In this document: one piece after another, positions 30,029-41,905 of the stretch
Layout of the letters: each line of letters opens with the position of its first letter
How positions within the stretch are numbered: position 1 is the first letter of the stretch
Origin: Ceratopteris richardii
Taxonomy: Eukaryota > Streptophyta > Polypodiopsida > Polypodiales > Pteridaceae
Assembly: GCA_020310875.1 (NCBI GenBank)
Contig: MU260054.1
Location: 1,424,501 to 1,488,500, forward strand
Reading direction: 5' to 3'
Length of the DNA stretch: 64,000 nt
Program-made: the position numbers and the translations under genes
The notes under the pieces: generated by a model
The model's database searches: none
What the model was told of the DNA's origin: nothing
The model's input: the letters and a program-made list of their open reading frames with translations, nothing else

Positions 30029-31693
30029 GCAACAACAAGATTCTCCAAAGGGCCTGCTAGATAGACACATTTGGTGCACAAAAAGAGGAGGTACCCCAAG
30101 TCATCATCTCCATGAAGGAAACATTTACACTAAGGTGGAGCACCATAAATTCCTTTTACATTGTTCCAAGCTCCCTGGTGGAGGATTTGCCATATAAGAA
30201 CCACAGAGGGATTGGAACTTAAAACCCCACCTTGAACCTGACCAATTCAGACACCACCTACAAACCAAGCAATTCAGACACCACCTACAACTCGGCTAAT
30301 TCAGACACCCCCTGTTACTATGCATGCCATGAAAGTCCACATTCTTGTTGAATCTTAGAATTTTATCAAGATTCTTGATATTATGCCATTTGAGACCGTT
30401 AAGGGATATGGAGTCATGCCCAATAATTAGGATATGCATCTTTAAGAAATCCTAAGCATTGAGTTTGTTTCACAACAAATCCTGAACATTGAGTCTGCTT
30501 CGCAACAGGCACCGTTCTTCATAGTCCACTCTCCTTACTAAGTCACTGTTCTCAAATCTAATCCATTAGCATGTGTCTTCACCCTAGAGGTGCTTCCACA
30601 AATGGAACCCTTTCTTCAAAATCTTCTTAGCTTTTTAAAGGTTCCAAGGATCAACACCTCAGATGCCTTTGACAGGGAACTAGATCATATCATGTAATAT
30701 TGGTTATCCATTTCAAAACTTGATTGATCGTGACATCCTTTTTCACTTTGTTCCAACATTTCCATAGAAAGAAAATAAAGCTTGAGCCTTTGTGAGTCAT
30801 CTAATAGGGGGATAACAAAAGAGTGAGAAGATGAACTCCCTTCCATCCCAAAAGGCCCACAAGCCTAAGAACACTATTGCTTCTAAGAGCATATGTTAAG
30901 TTATGTAAAAGTGCTATTGAATACCTATAAAGAATTATTGAACCTATGTTTTTGAGGTGCAATTTACCTTATTTGATTATCTCTCATCTCTCTTCTACTT
31001 TGCTGATCCCCCACCCCCCTCTACGAATGTCTGCACACATTGGACAATACATGTAGTTGAAGCATGTCAAAGTGAAGCTACAGGTTATTCTAGAAATTCA
31101 TATGATTGGCATTCAAGCTACAAGGAAATTTTTAATAAGATGGTGCACACATTGTGGAACCTAGTGGCTATCATGAAGAAAATGCATGTTTATGTGGTTA
31201 ATTGTAAGAGAAAAAATTGAAAAAGATCCACTACAACATATGAGGGGGCATACCAATTCTAGGCATATCGACGATCAGACCTCGGTGTTTGTGTGATGGT
31301 TTGAAATGCCTAGAAAGGCCATGTTAATCATACCAAAAGTCACTTGACCATTGCTATAGCCATTGGAAACTAGTTTTGTAGTATAGACATCGAAAGAAAA
31401 AACCCTACCAATATATGCATTGGTATAGGTGTTGGTATAAGCATCGATATATTCACCGGTATAAGCATCAATATATCACTGGAAACATTGACACTCATAC
31501 GGATGCCTATATTGAGGGTGCATTTTAATAAGCTCAGAGCAAAAAGTCAACAATCAGTTCTGTTTTGAACTACTTCTGTCGAGTTTGGATGAATGCATAC
31601 TAGTTGTGTGATCATCTTGTGCACACTCACAAATCTCTTTCTCTCTACACACATCTCTATCTCTCTCTAGATCTTGCATCTTGGTAAAGGATG
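30029..31693. repeat. Long repeat unit R2, with diverged LINE relic
   Basis: Second copy of R1. From 30029 to about 30900 it follows the minus-strand LINE relic of R1 but is more decayed (no usable frame). From 30900 to 31693 it follows the noncoding half. A triplication of AATTCAGACACC lies at about 30245-30310. It ends exactly where the second copia element begins (31694). Confidence 0.75.
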
Positions 31694-32753
31694 TGTTGGA
31701 GAAACACTCACTAATTGGACATATATTTGAAGGTCAAATCTTAGGAAGAAAACACCATGCCTATGTGAAGGGATAAATTCACAAGTGTATCATATTTGTA
31801 AAGTTAGTTCACTTTAGTTCTAGAAGTTTTTTAAAATCACGAGAATACGAAAATCTATATAAGTTAGTTTGTATCAACTGACGCAGAGAGAGAGAGAGAG
31901 AAAGAAGAAGTAGAAGAAGGAGTTCATTTTATACGACTGTGTATAGTCGTGCTTCTCTGAGTGAGAAAGCATCTGTAAAACTTCTGAGTTTTCATAGCTA
32001 TGAGAAAGAACTGAGTAAAGTTCTGTGTATGAGTCTCTCTCCATCATCTCCATGCTTGCCTACTGTGTGATGAATTCAAAAGTTCAAGTTTTTTGAGCAA
32101 TTCGATGCCTGGCATCGAATCTTGGCTGATAAGTCATTTTTTCATTCTCTGTGTGTTAACTGTTGTTGATTCTTCTAAAAATATGAAGTTTGTGGAGCAA
32201 CTCGATGCCTGGCATCGAGTTCCAGCATAAAATGGATGCCTGGCATCGACTTCTAGCATATAAGTCATCTTCTTCATGTGTGTGTAAAATAGAGTGTTTC
32301 TGGTGCAGAAAAATAGCTAAAAAAAGCCCAAAGTCGATGCCCGGCATCGACTTGGACTGAAATTCGATGCCAGGCATCGAATTTTTTATTTTTGGACACC
32401 AGGAATACTAAAACAGGCAAAGTTTCCAGTTTTGGAAGGTCATATAGGGTCATCTTGTGAGGGCCATAACTTGAGTTCTAGAGATCCATTTGATGCATAT
32501 GATAGCTTGTTGGAAAGCTCTACTTTTCTAGTTTTATCCTATAAAGGTTCATGGAGAAATAATACTTGAGCTAGGAGAAATTAGCAAAATACTGAAGGTA
32601 TGTCATTTCGGTGACTAGGAATTTCTGTAGAAGCAAAGTTCTCACTTTAGGCTATCATTTCTCAAAGTTTGGAGTGGCAATGAGTTAATGGTGACCATAG
32701 AGGTGTTCTAGTGTCACATTAATTCATTTCTTGTGGTGTTTCATACATCAACA
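31694..32753 (+). repeat. 5' LTR of copia Z
   Basis: Starts TGTTGGAGAAAC, ends CATCAACA. TATATAAG at 31856-31863 is the likely TATA box. The palindromes at 32100-32384 lie 240-530 bp downstream of it, so they should be in the transcribed part of the LTR. Confidence 0.9.
32100..32384. repeat. Array of five palindromes TCGATGCC-N-GGCATCGA
   Basis: Centres at 32110, 32210, 32241, 32342 and 32372. Perfect arm lengths are 10, 11, 6, 11 and 12 bp. The third is imperfect (one mismatch after 6 bp). The central base varies (T, T, T, C, A) and the bases outside the core change in matched pairs between copies. Centres 32110, 32241 and 32372 are exactly 131 bp apart and lie in an imperfect 131-bp repeat. 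The truncated 3' LTR keeps four of them (37956-38209). Confidence 0.9.
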
Positions 32754-32755
32754 AG

Positions 32756-32767
32756 TGGTATCAGAGC
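32756..32767 (+). other. Primer-binding site of copia Z
   Basis: TGGTATCAGAGC, two bases after the LTR end; tRNA-iMet type, identical to copia Y. Confidence 0.92.
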
Positions 32768-32964
32768 AGAAAGATTCTCGAGAGCAGAAGACGACAAAGG
32801 TACGAGAAGTTTTGTAAAGTTTTCCATTAAAGTTTGAAAGGTGAAGCATTTGAAGACACAAGGCATGAAAAGGTTACTTCAAAAGTATCCTCATACACAA
32901 AGAACTTCAAAAGGTATTATCCTTTATCCTTTAAGCTCACAGGTTGCAACAGAAGAAAAGAACT

Positions 32965-34665
32965 ATGGAAGATCATATCTCCATTGACAAACTGGACAGA
33001 GATAATTACCCTGCATGGGTAATGAGAATGGAAGCCTTACTTATGAGTAAGGATCTCATGGTATATGTAACAGGTGAAGAAGAGAAGCCAATATTTGAAG
33101 ATGAAAGCCGACCAAAGAAAGAGGAACTTGATGCTTTAAAGCATTGGCAGAAGAAGGATGCAAGTGCAAAAGCATACATCTACAATACAATCTCTGATCA
33201 TTTGCTACCACACATCAGAGGATTGGAATCATCTGAAGATATATGGAATGCATTGGAGTATCATTTCCAAAGTACTACCAAAGCAAGGAAAGCAAGTCTA
33301 TGGTCAGAGTTTACAACATTCAAGAAGAAGCCAAGTCAAAGTATTAGTGATTATGTCACTAAGATGAAGGATCTAGCAGATAGTCTTGGATCCATAGATG
33401 AAGATGTTGAAGATCACAGATTCATTGCTTAGCTACTTGCAGGTTTGAGAGGGGATGAAAGGTGGAAACCTTTTGTCTTATCAACAGAACTTTCATTAAA
33501 TCATTATGTTCCAGATTTGAACCAGTTGCTTGGTTTGATGCTCACATATGAGCAAGACTTGAAGGGAGATGGAGATAAAGGACAAAGTTCTGCAATGTAC
33601 ATGAAGAACAAGAAGAAAGGAGATAAAGGTAAAGCAAAGGATGAAGAGGAGTCGAGTTCTCAAGTTTATTATGCAAGAGGTAAAGGCACTGGCAGAGGAA
33701 GAGCAAGAGGTTTTGGAAGAGGAAGAGGTAATCAAAATAACAACAAGAAGGCTTGCTGGATCTGTGGATTGAGTAATCATTTGGCTCATGACTGTTGGCA
33801 CAATCAACAAGGATCAAACCAGAATCAAAACAACAATAGCAGAGGCCGAGGTGGAAGATATCAAAGTAATTTTCAAAGAGGTAGACAAAGTCAAAGAGGA
33901 GGCTATGGTAGAGGTGGAGGAAGAAGTTGGGGACAAAATCAATCCTACAACACCACCTACTACAACTATGCAAATGACACACAGAATGAAAGTCATACAT
34001 CATTGATGATGAACTCAATCAACACATCAGATAAAGAAGATCTAAAGGTATTTTACATTGACTCTGGATGTTCTAATCATTTGTCAGGAAACATAGAATT
34101 GATGTCAGAATTGGAAAAAGGCATTTCTAGTCATACTGTTCAAACAGGTGATAATACAAGACATAGTGTACATTCAATTGGAAAGGTGAAATGTAAGAGT
34201 GGAGCAGATTTGCTAACCAATGTTTTGTATGTTCCCACAATACCTAAAAACTTGATTAGTGTGGGACAGATAGTTGAAAAAGGTTTTCAAGTCAGGTTTA
34301 CAAATGAAGGAGTTTTTGTGGAAGATCCAGAGAATGGATATAATCAGATTGTCTCTGGTAAGAAAGAAGGTAGACTCTTTACTTTAAGAGTGCAAGGGAA
34401 CATTGGCCAAGCTTTGCTCACACATGGTGAAGCAGTGATTACAGAACTTGATCTCTGGCATAAGAGATTAGGTCATTTCAATGAAAGAGGAATTAAAGCT
34501 ATAGTTGCTAATCAGTCTGTACTAGGATTACCAAATGTGCAAAGTCAACATATGGTTTATAAATGTGAAGCATGTCAAATGGGTAAAGCACACATGTTAC
34601 CATTTCAAAAGAAAGGATTCAAACATGATGGAGTACTTGAGCTCATTCATACAGATGTATGGGGA
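32965..34665 (+). pseudogene. Copia Z gag, protease and integrase start
   Basis: Starts at ATG 32965 (M-E-D-H-I-S-I-D-K-L-D-R-D-N-Y), matching the copia Y start. The open frame upstream to 32944 has no ATG. UBN2 gag; TAG at 33430-33432 (copia Y has a CAA glutamine codon here); then from 33445 the rest of gag, a Gly/Arg-rich stretch, a zinc knuckle C-W-I-C-G-L-S-N-H-L-A-H-D-C, protease D-S-G-C-S-N-H, and GAG-pre-integrase L-W-H-K-R-L-G-H with C-E-A-C-Q-M-G-K. The frame is lost just after the first integrase Asp (H-T-D-V-W-G), near 34665, and closes at 34725. Confidence 0.9.
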
Positions 34666-35251
34666 GTCGGGACCAACAAAAGAAGGATCTATCAGTGGCT
34701 CAAGGTACTATGTTCTTTTTATTGATGATGCTACAAGATGGATAACATTATATGTTTTGAAGGAAAGATCAGAAGTGTTTGGAGCTTTCAAGCATTTTCA
34801 TGCATATGCAGAGAGAGTCACAGGTCAAAAGCTTAAAAGACTGAGGTCTGAGGAGGGGGACAATATTTCTCCCAAGAGTTCAATGATTATCTTTGGAATG
34901 CAGGTATTAAGAGAGAAATAACTTGTAGGTATACACCACAACAAAATGGTGTAGCAGAAAAGAAGGAACAGGACTTTGGTTGAGTTTGCTAGAGCTATGC
35001 TAAAGGAGAAGAATTGTCCAAATTATCTTTGGGCTGAGGCTGTAAATACAGCTACATATCTTGTGAATAGATTACCATGTGCAGCTTTGAATGGAATGAC
35101 TCCATATGAAGCTTGGTGGGGTAAGAAACCAACACTAGATCATTGTAGAGTGTTTGGATCAATTGCATATGCTTATGTGCCATCACAACTTAGGCATAAA
35201 CTTGAACCAAAGGCAGAAAAATATGTGTTCATTGGTTATGATGAAAAGTAG
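34666..35251 (+). pseudogene. Copia Z integrase, frame-broken
   Basis: The integrase core continues in another frame (Y-Y-V-L-F-I-D-D-A-T-R-W-I). A further frame change comes near 34855, where the second catalytic Asp position reads Glu (R-S-E), and another near 34965 after the catalytic-Glu box. Frame 34976-35251 then covers the integrase end (G-M-T-P-Y-E-A-W-W-G-K) to TAG 35249-35251. Copia Y has CAG at this place. This integrase cannot be functional as encoded. Confidence 0.88.
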
Positions 35252-37165
35252 ATGGGTTACAGATTGTGGAATCCTCTAACCAAACAATTTATTGTTTCTA
35301 GAGATGTTACATTTGATGAACAAAAAAGTTGGTATGCAGATCAAAGTAATACAACTGAGGAATTTGAAGAAGAGGTAAGAAGATGTGAGAAAGGAAAATC
35401 AATTGTGCAGGTAAATAGAGATGAAGACTATATGCAAGCAAGTACATCCAGAAGTGGATTAACAAGAAGGAATGAAGAAGCTCCTATATTTGATGAAGAA
35501 GTGTATCCAGACACATATGAAGAATGTGAACCAAGAAGGTCAAGCAAGACTAGAAGACAACCAGAAAGGTATTCTTATGATACTTCTTACATAACTCAGA
35601 AGAACTATGCATATATGGTCAAAGATGATGAAGAACCTCAGAACTATGATGAAGCTAAAGGTAAGAAGCAATGGGAAGAAGCAATGAAGGAAGAGTTCAA
35701 TGCACTAGAGGAGAACAAGACATGGGAACTTGTTCCTAAACCAAATGGTAAGAAAGTAATTGGAAATAAATGGGTTTATAAAGTAAAGAAGCTTGCAGAT
35801 GGAAGTATAGCTAGATACAAAGCTAGATTGGTGGTGAAAGGCTATGCCCAGACCTATGGCATAGATTATGATGAGACATTCAGTCCCGTAGCTAAGATGT
35901 CAACTATAAGGACAATCATTGCTATTGCAGCTTCAAAAGGATGGACTCTAAGTCAATTGGATATAAAAAATGCATTCTTGAATGGATACATATCAGATGA
36001 GGTATACATGGAACAACCTCAAGGGTTTATAGATTCCAGGTATCCAAATTTTGTTTGCAGGTTGAGAAGAGCATTGTATGGATTGAAGCAAGCTCCAAGA
36101 GCTTGGAACTATAGACTGGTGAAGTATCTCAATGATCTTGGATATCAAAGTTCAAAAGCAGATTCAAGTCTACTTATCAAAAGAACAGAGGAAGGTACAA
36201 TCTACATTTGTATTTATGTAGATGACATTATAATCACAGGTACTTCAGATGAAGGAATCAAGGAGGTAAAGAGATTGCTTGAAAAAGAATTCAAGATCAG
36301 TGACCTAGGAAAGTTATCATACTTTCTTGGAATGGAAGTTACTTATACAGATCATGGCATATATGTGTCACAAGAAAGGTATCTTCTGAACTTGTTGAAG
36401 AAGTTTGATATGGAAAATTGCAGAGAAGCTTCAACTCCACTTGAAGTTAATCACAAGCTCAGTAAATATGATGGTGCAGACTACAAAGATATGAGGAAGT
36501 ATCAATCTCTTGTGGGTAGTTTGATTTATGCTACACTAACAAGACCTGATCTTAGTTATGCAGTGGGAGTTTTGTCACAATTCATGCATTGTCCAAAGGA
36601 CCCACATTGGATTGCAGGTCAAAGAGTTCTCAGATATATCAAAGGAACTATAAAGGAAGGATTATATTATCCTTTTACATCAGATTTGAAGTTGAGAGCC
36701 TATAGTGATTTAGATTGGGCAGGTAATCAAGATGACAGAAGATCAACTCATGGTTACATGATATATATTGGTGATAAGCTTGTAAGTTGGTGTTCAAAGA
36801 AACAACATACAGTAGCATTATCATCAACTGAAGCAGAGTACAAAGGACTTATGGAAGCAGCTAAGGAAGTCATATGGATGCAGACATTGTTCAAGAGCTT
36901 AGGCATTGATCAAGGTACACCTACAATACATGGAGATAATATGAGTTCACTTTATCTTGCAGCAAATCCAGTATTTCATGCAAGGACAAAGCACATAGAG
37001 ATACAGTATCATTTTCTCAGAGAAAAGGTAATGGAGAAGGAGATTGAAGTGGAGTACATTTCTACTAAAGATCAGTTAGCAGACATAATGACAAAGAGCT
37101 TGGATGGTGTGAAGACCAGCAGATTCAAAAGCATGGCAGGAGTAAAAGAAAAGAAGATGATATGA
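35252..37165 (+). pseudogene. Copia Z reverse transcriptase and RNase H
   Basis: 637-codon open stretch: acidic linker, RT with L-D-I-K-N-A-F-L-N-G, L-Y-G-L-K-Q-A-P-R-A-W and Y-V-D-D, and RNase H with a D-L-D-W-A-G box (copia Y has D-A-D), S-S-T-E-A-E-Y and G-D-N-M-S-S. The catalytic residues are kept, so this domain looks sound although it has no start of its own. It opens at an internal methionine directly after the TAG at 35249. Confidence 0.88.
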
Positions 37166-37512
37166 AGAAACAGTTAGCAGACATAATGACAAAGAGCTTG
37201 GATGGTGTGAAGACCAGCAGATTCAAAAGCATGGCAGGAGTAAAAGAAAAGAAGATGATCAAGGTACACCTACAATACATGGAGATAATATGAGTTCACT
37301 TTATCTTGCAGCAAATCCAGTATTTCATGCAAGGACAAAGCACATAGAGATACAGTATCATTTTCTCAGAGAAAAGGTAATGGAGAAGGAGATTGAAGTG
37401 GAGTACATTTCTACTAAAGATCAGTTAGCAGACATAATGACAAAGAGCTTGGATGGTGTGAAGACTAGCACATTCAAAAGCATGGCAGGAGTAAAAGAAA
37501 AGAAGATGATAT
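36908..37512 (+). repeat. Local duplication of the copia Z pol 3' end
   Basis: The last about 250 bp of the RNase H region (from 36911) recur 349 bp downstream (from 37260). An 87-bp piece (from 37073) occurs three times, at 37073, 37171 and 37422. The extra copy gives the orphan frame 37290-37514, a repeat of the RNase H C-terminus. Copies differ by very few bases, so it is recent. Template switching during reverse transcription or unequal exchange are possible causes. Confidence 0.88.
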
Positions 37513-37540
37513 GAAGAAACAGGGAATGTCAATTAGTGAT

Positions 37541-37551
37541 TGAGGGGGAGC
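37541..37551 (+). other. Polypurine tract of copia Z
   Basis: TGAGGGGGAGC directly before the 3' LTR; identical to copia Y. Confidence 0.85.
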
Positions 37552-38211
37552 TGTTGGAGAAACACTCACTAATTGGACATATATTTGAAGGTCAAATCTT
37601 AGGAAGAAAACACCATGCCTATGTGAAGGGATAAATTCACAAGTGTATCATATTTGTAAAGTTAGTTCACTTTAGTTCTAGACGTTTTTTAAAATCACGA
37701 GAATACGAAAATCTATATAAGTTAGTTTGTATCAACTGACGCGGAGAGAGAGAGAGAAAGAAGAAGTAGAAGAAGGTGTTCATTTTATACGGCTGTGTAT
37801 AGTCGTGCTTCTCTGAGTGAGAAAGCATCTATAAAACTTCTGAGTTTTCATAGCTATGAGAAAGAACTGAGTAAAGTTCTGTGTATGAGTCTCTCTCCAT
37901 CATCTCCATGCTTGCCTACTGTGTGATGAATTCAAAAGTTCAAGTTTTTTGAGCAATTCGATGCCTGGCATCGAATCTTGGCTAATAAGTCATTTTTTCA
38001 TTCTCTGTGTGTTAACTGTTGTTGAATCTTCTAAAAATATGAAGTTTGTGGAGCAACTCGATGCCTGGCATCGAGTTCCAGCATAAGATGGATGCCCGGC
38101 ATCGACTTCTAGCATATAAGTCATCTTCTTCATGTGTGTGTAAAATAGAGTGTTTCTGGTGCAGAAAAATAGCTAAAAAAAGCCCAAAGTCGATGCCCGG
38201 CATCGACTTGG
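37552..38211 (+). repeat. Truncated 3' LTR of copia Z
   Basis: First 660 bp of the LTR, ending after the fourth palindrome (GGCATCGACTTGG). It is replaced at once by GA satellite (38212 on) like that at 28.8-29.3 kb. The remaining 400 bp are absent. Confidence 0.88.
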
Positions 38212-38465
38212 TTAGAGATAGAGAGAGAGAAAAAGAGAGAGAGATAAAGATACATACATACACAGATGTAAGTGATTGTTTTGTTCCTTATTAGAAATAG
38301 AGATAGAGAGACAAAGAGAGAGATGAAAGAGAGATAGAGAGAGAGAGATCATAGAGAGAGATAAAGAGAGAGAATAAGAAAGAGACAAAGATACATATAC
38401 ACACACATGCATACTCATTTATATGCATGCATACATACACACACACATATATACACATGCATACC
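38212..38465. repeat. GA/CA satellite
   Basis: GATAGAGA repeats, one copy of the 35-bp spacer seen at 28.8-29.2 kb, more GA, then CACATGCATAC. No gene. Confidence 0.85.
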
Positions 38466-39065
38466 ATAATTTATGTAAAAGTGTAAGTGAATACCAACAA
38501 AGAGTTATTGAAGCTATCTTTCCAAGGTGCAAGCCACCTTATCTGTTTATCTCTCATTTCTCTCCTACTTGGACAATCTCCCAACCCCCCTCTTTGCATG
38601 TCTACACACATTGGAAAATACATGCAAATGAAGCATGTGAAAGTGAAGCTACAAGTTATTCTATAACTTCATATGATTGGCATTCAAGTTAGAAAGAAAA
38701 TTTTAATAAGATGGTGCACGCATGGTGGAACCTAGTGGGTATTTTGAAGAAAATGCATGCATATATGGTTAATTGTAAGAGAAAAAATTGAAAAAGATCC
38801 ACTACAACACATGAGGGGCATACCAATGCTAGGCATACTGATGGTCACTCTAGTGTTTGTATGATGGTTGGAAACGCTTGGAAAGACCATGTTCATCATA
38901 CTAACCGTCACTTGATCATTGATATAGCCATTGAGAACCTTTCGCTGATATAGATATTAAAAAAAAAAAAATTCGGTATAGGTATTGGTATAAGCATCAC
39001 TATAGGCATCACTATAAACATCGGTACATCATAGGAAATAATGATGCTCATATGGATGCCTATAA
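38466..39065. repeat. Partial repeat unit R3
   Basis: Third copy of the noncoding half of R1/R2, with the same start (TTATGTAAAAGTG), the CACTACAACA box at about 38800 and the GTATAAGCATC-rich end. It lacks the LINE part. Confidence 0.75.
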
Positions 39066-39190
39066 AAAGGTAATCAATCCTCTGCCTTGTACACTAATAA
39101 GAGTATACTCAACGAGAACAAAGGGAAAGGTAAGAAAGTGGATGATGAAGCACGTACACACCCAGCTACCTATGTAGGTAAAGGAAGAAA

Positions 39191-39379
39191 TGTTGGGGAT
39201 GTAAGGGTCATTTGACCTTAGCCCTATATTCATATATATACATCATTTATAGAGCATTACCTCAAGAGAGATCATTATGTGGGTTTCGAGGCTCCCATGC
39301 ATATGTGTGTGTCTCTTGCCTCTTCTCTCTCCCTCCATCTCCTCCTTGCTCCTCTTGCTCTGCACATCAAAGCCCTTCA
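39191..39379 (+). repeat. Putative short LTR of copia C
   Basis: 189 bp, TGTTGGGGATG...CCCTTCA, with TATATATAC at about 39232-39240 and a pyrimidine-rich second half. A primer site follows after one base. No 3' partner is in the window because the element is cut off by LINE sequence at about 41900. Confidence 0.6.
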
Positions 39380-39380
39380 T

Positions 39381-39392
39381 TGGTATCAGGGC
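39381..39392 (+). other. Primer-binding site of copia C
   Basis: TGGTATCAGGGC, one base after the short LTR and one mismatch from the tRNA-iMet complement. Confidence 0.65.
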
Positions 39393-41094
39393 ATGCTAAA
39401 GGCTTATGTGCAAGAAGCTTCAGTGGAAGCTTAGGTCACAAGAGGTGAAAGTGCAAGTCGGCATCTCTTGATAGCAGTTCTATAGTTTGGCCATATCTAG
39501 AGCTACGAAGCTCGGATTGATGCATTTTAAAAATCTATGCGTAGCTAACATAGAGAGCTACAACATTGTAGAAGAGTGCAGAACCTGGATTGGAGTTCTC
39601 CACTACGGAAAATTAAAAAAAGAGACTAATGTAGAAGATGAATATACAATCCACTTGAATAACAAGTGAGTGTTTTGGCTATCAGTTGTGTTTTACAAAT
39701 TGGAATGAGACCATTCAACTTGCTATGCATAGCTTGAAATAGTATCTACAACTTTGTAGATGAACAAAGATTCAAATTTTGAGTGCAAGGTCGTCGAAAT
39801 TATAGAATACAGAGCAACAGTGTTGCATGTGAAGGTGAAATTGACAATAGGTTCTTGTTTTGTGCATATCTTGAGCTATGCACCTCCGATTGAGGTCTTC
39901 TTTATCTCGTTACATATCCAAGAATGAATTCTTGAAGTTTGTTGAAGATCAAAACTTCAGATTCAAAGGTTATCACCTTTGAAATAGCAAAACACACAGC
40001 ATTATATTTTCACGAAAAGAACCCTAGTTGCTTTTGGAGATTGAATTTACTTTGGAACTTCTTCGAGAGAGAATTTTTGGTGTACGAGCTCTTATTTTCA
40101 AAGCTTGAAGGCATTATCCATGTATGATCACTATGGTAGCTCCTCCATATGAGAGTAGAGCATAATCATGTCATGTGTTTGGCATGTGAGATGACATTGT
40201 GGGATACTCCTTTTTGAGGTTTATTTCATCGTAATTTGATCATCGCATGGTCAGTAGATATATAGTGGCATTGTGGTCTCTATGTTGTTTATGGAACTTG
40301 GGTATGGATTTACTTGCCGGTTGCACATACTTTTATGAGAGTTGATTTTGGATCTTGATTGCTAATTGTATCTTTTTTTTCTTTGCAGGTACATGATCCT
40401 AATTGGAGCCTCGATTGCACACTCATTTTTCACCTTGTTGGTTATTCTATTAGCATATGTTCATTGATTTGATATTGCGGATGGTGTTTCCCACATGGTT
40501 TATTTGGTTGATAGTCCATTTTATAGAGGAGATGCTACCAAAATTTTGACAGCTTTTGTGCTAGAAGAGAACTCTAGTGGATCTTGAAGCTTGTGTAATA
40601 GCTTTGGATTATTGCTTATCTCTATTTATTTGGACTTGGTCATAAGTTATTCGTGATAGGTTGTACTATCTTGCAAGATTCATTCTTGAGTGGGAGGTGT
40701 ATTGGCATGTATTACCATCAGTTTTTCGCATGTGTATTAGCCATTATCTTTGATTAGATCAGTGAGAGGTAGTGATAGATTACTCATTGTTCTTTTGTTA
40801 TCGGTTATCTTGTTTGATTGCTCAGTTTACAGTGGATATTTTGCCAAAACTTTCCCAGTATTCTTTCACATCTACTTGGTCACTTTGGGAACTTGGTGAG
40901 CAAGCTTATGCTCATGGTTTTATATGCATGCTAGATGCATGGCTATGTGACAAGTGGTTCACATGGTTTTCTTCTCCATCGAGACATTTATGATGTGAGT
41001 TATGCATATGGATATGCATGTGTGATCCTATTGAGGATAGAGTATTGTTTCTAGTGGCTCTTGTTATATTTATAGTCTCTAGGATTGCTAGCAT
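39393..41094 (+). other. Long leader of copia C, noncoding
   Basis: 1.7 kb with no frame I can assign. A pyrimidine tract and CAG (40370-40388, TTTTTTTCTTTGCAG) resemble a splice acceptor. It lies between the primer site and the gag relic and is best read as leader sequence or inserted debris. Confidence 0.4.
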
Positions 41095-41885
41095 GATATC
41101 TTCTTGGTTTGATGGCACTGACTTTCTGAGATGGAAAGCTTAGATGTGGCATACATTGGTTCGTGTAGGGTTACACATGTATGTGCATAGAGATGGACAG
41201 AGGCCTTGTGACATGCCCGACCATGTATGGATGGATAACGATGCATTGGCCTGCTCCACTATCGGATTACAGCTTGTGGATTCTATATATGACTCTGTTA
41301 GGTATGAGGAGACGAGTAGTGCATTATGGCAGAGACCACATGATACGTATGTGAGTCCATTGACTCATGTAAGACATAGATCATGAAAGCTTCGATGTTG
41401 GCACTGTGGTCATGTGGGCCATATTTGACAACATTGCTCCATTTGGATGCAACGATGACATCTGAGACATGTATGTAATGCAAGTCAGGTAGTGACATTA
41501 GGAGAGTCTATGCCTATTGATTATGCTAGTGATGGTGGTATCACTTTCTACTATGATTCATCTCAGGATTCCTCTTGCTCATTGGATAGCACACATATGT
41601 CTTGGTTGCTTGATGCATTAGCCACTTTTCATTTTACTCCACATCGTGAGTGGTTTTGTAGATTCTCAAGTGAGAGTCGTGGATGTGTGCACTTGCCTGA
41701 CGGTACGACATATGACATTGATGATGCACGAGGTGTGTGTCTTATGCTACCTAGTGGAGCATCACTTATTCTCAGACATGTAGGTTATGTGCCTTCATTA
41801 CCTATGAGCATGATTTCTTTTAGCCAATTACAAGAGAGCAGATGTTATGCATTCCTTGGTGAGCATCATTTTCAGTTGCAATTGG
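41095..41885 (+). pseudogene. Copia C gag and protease relic
   Basis: 41095-41389 reads F-D-G-T-D-F-L-R-W-K-A, a stop, then a gag with L-Q-L-V-D-S and S-A-L-W. The zinc knuckle (41398-41439) is C-W-H-C-G-H-V-G-H-I-stop-Q-H-C, with all four ligands present but a stop inside. Frame 41492-42031 then gives the protease: W-L-L-D-A-L-A-T-F-H-F-T-P-H-R-E-W-F, where D-S-G-A has become D-A-L-A, followed by L-P-S-G-A-S-L and V-G-Y-V-P-S-L. The relic stops at about 41890 where LINE sequence begins; the rest of the frame is LINE. Confidence 0.8.
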
Positions 41886-41905
41886 GACAACTTATGCTTG
41901 TTAAC

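Larger units (their letters stand above)
31694..38211 (+). mobile_element. Second Ty1/copia element (copia Z), 3' LTR truncated
   Basis: Same lineage as copia Y: same gene order, the same primer site TGGTATCAGAGC and the same purine tract TGAGGGGGAGC. The 5' LTR is 1060 bp. Only the first 660 bp of the 3' LTR remain, then GA satellite begins, so no target duplication can be shown. LTR divergence over the shared part is about 9 substitutions plus a 4-bp GA-length difference by eye. The coding region has two in-frame stops and at least three frame changes, and its 3' end is locally duplicated. The LTRs carry palindromes not seen in copia Y. Confidence 0.93.
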
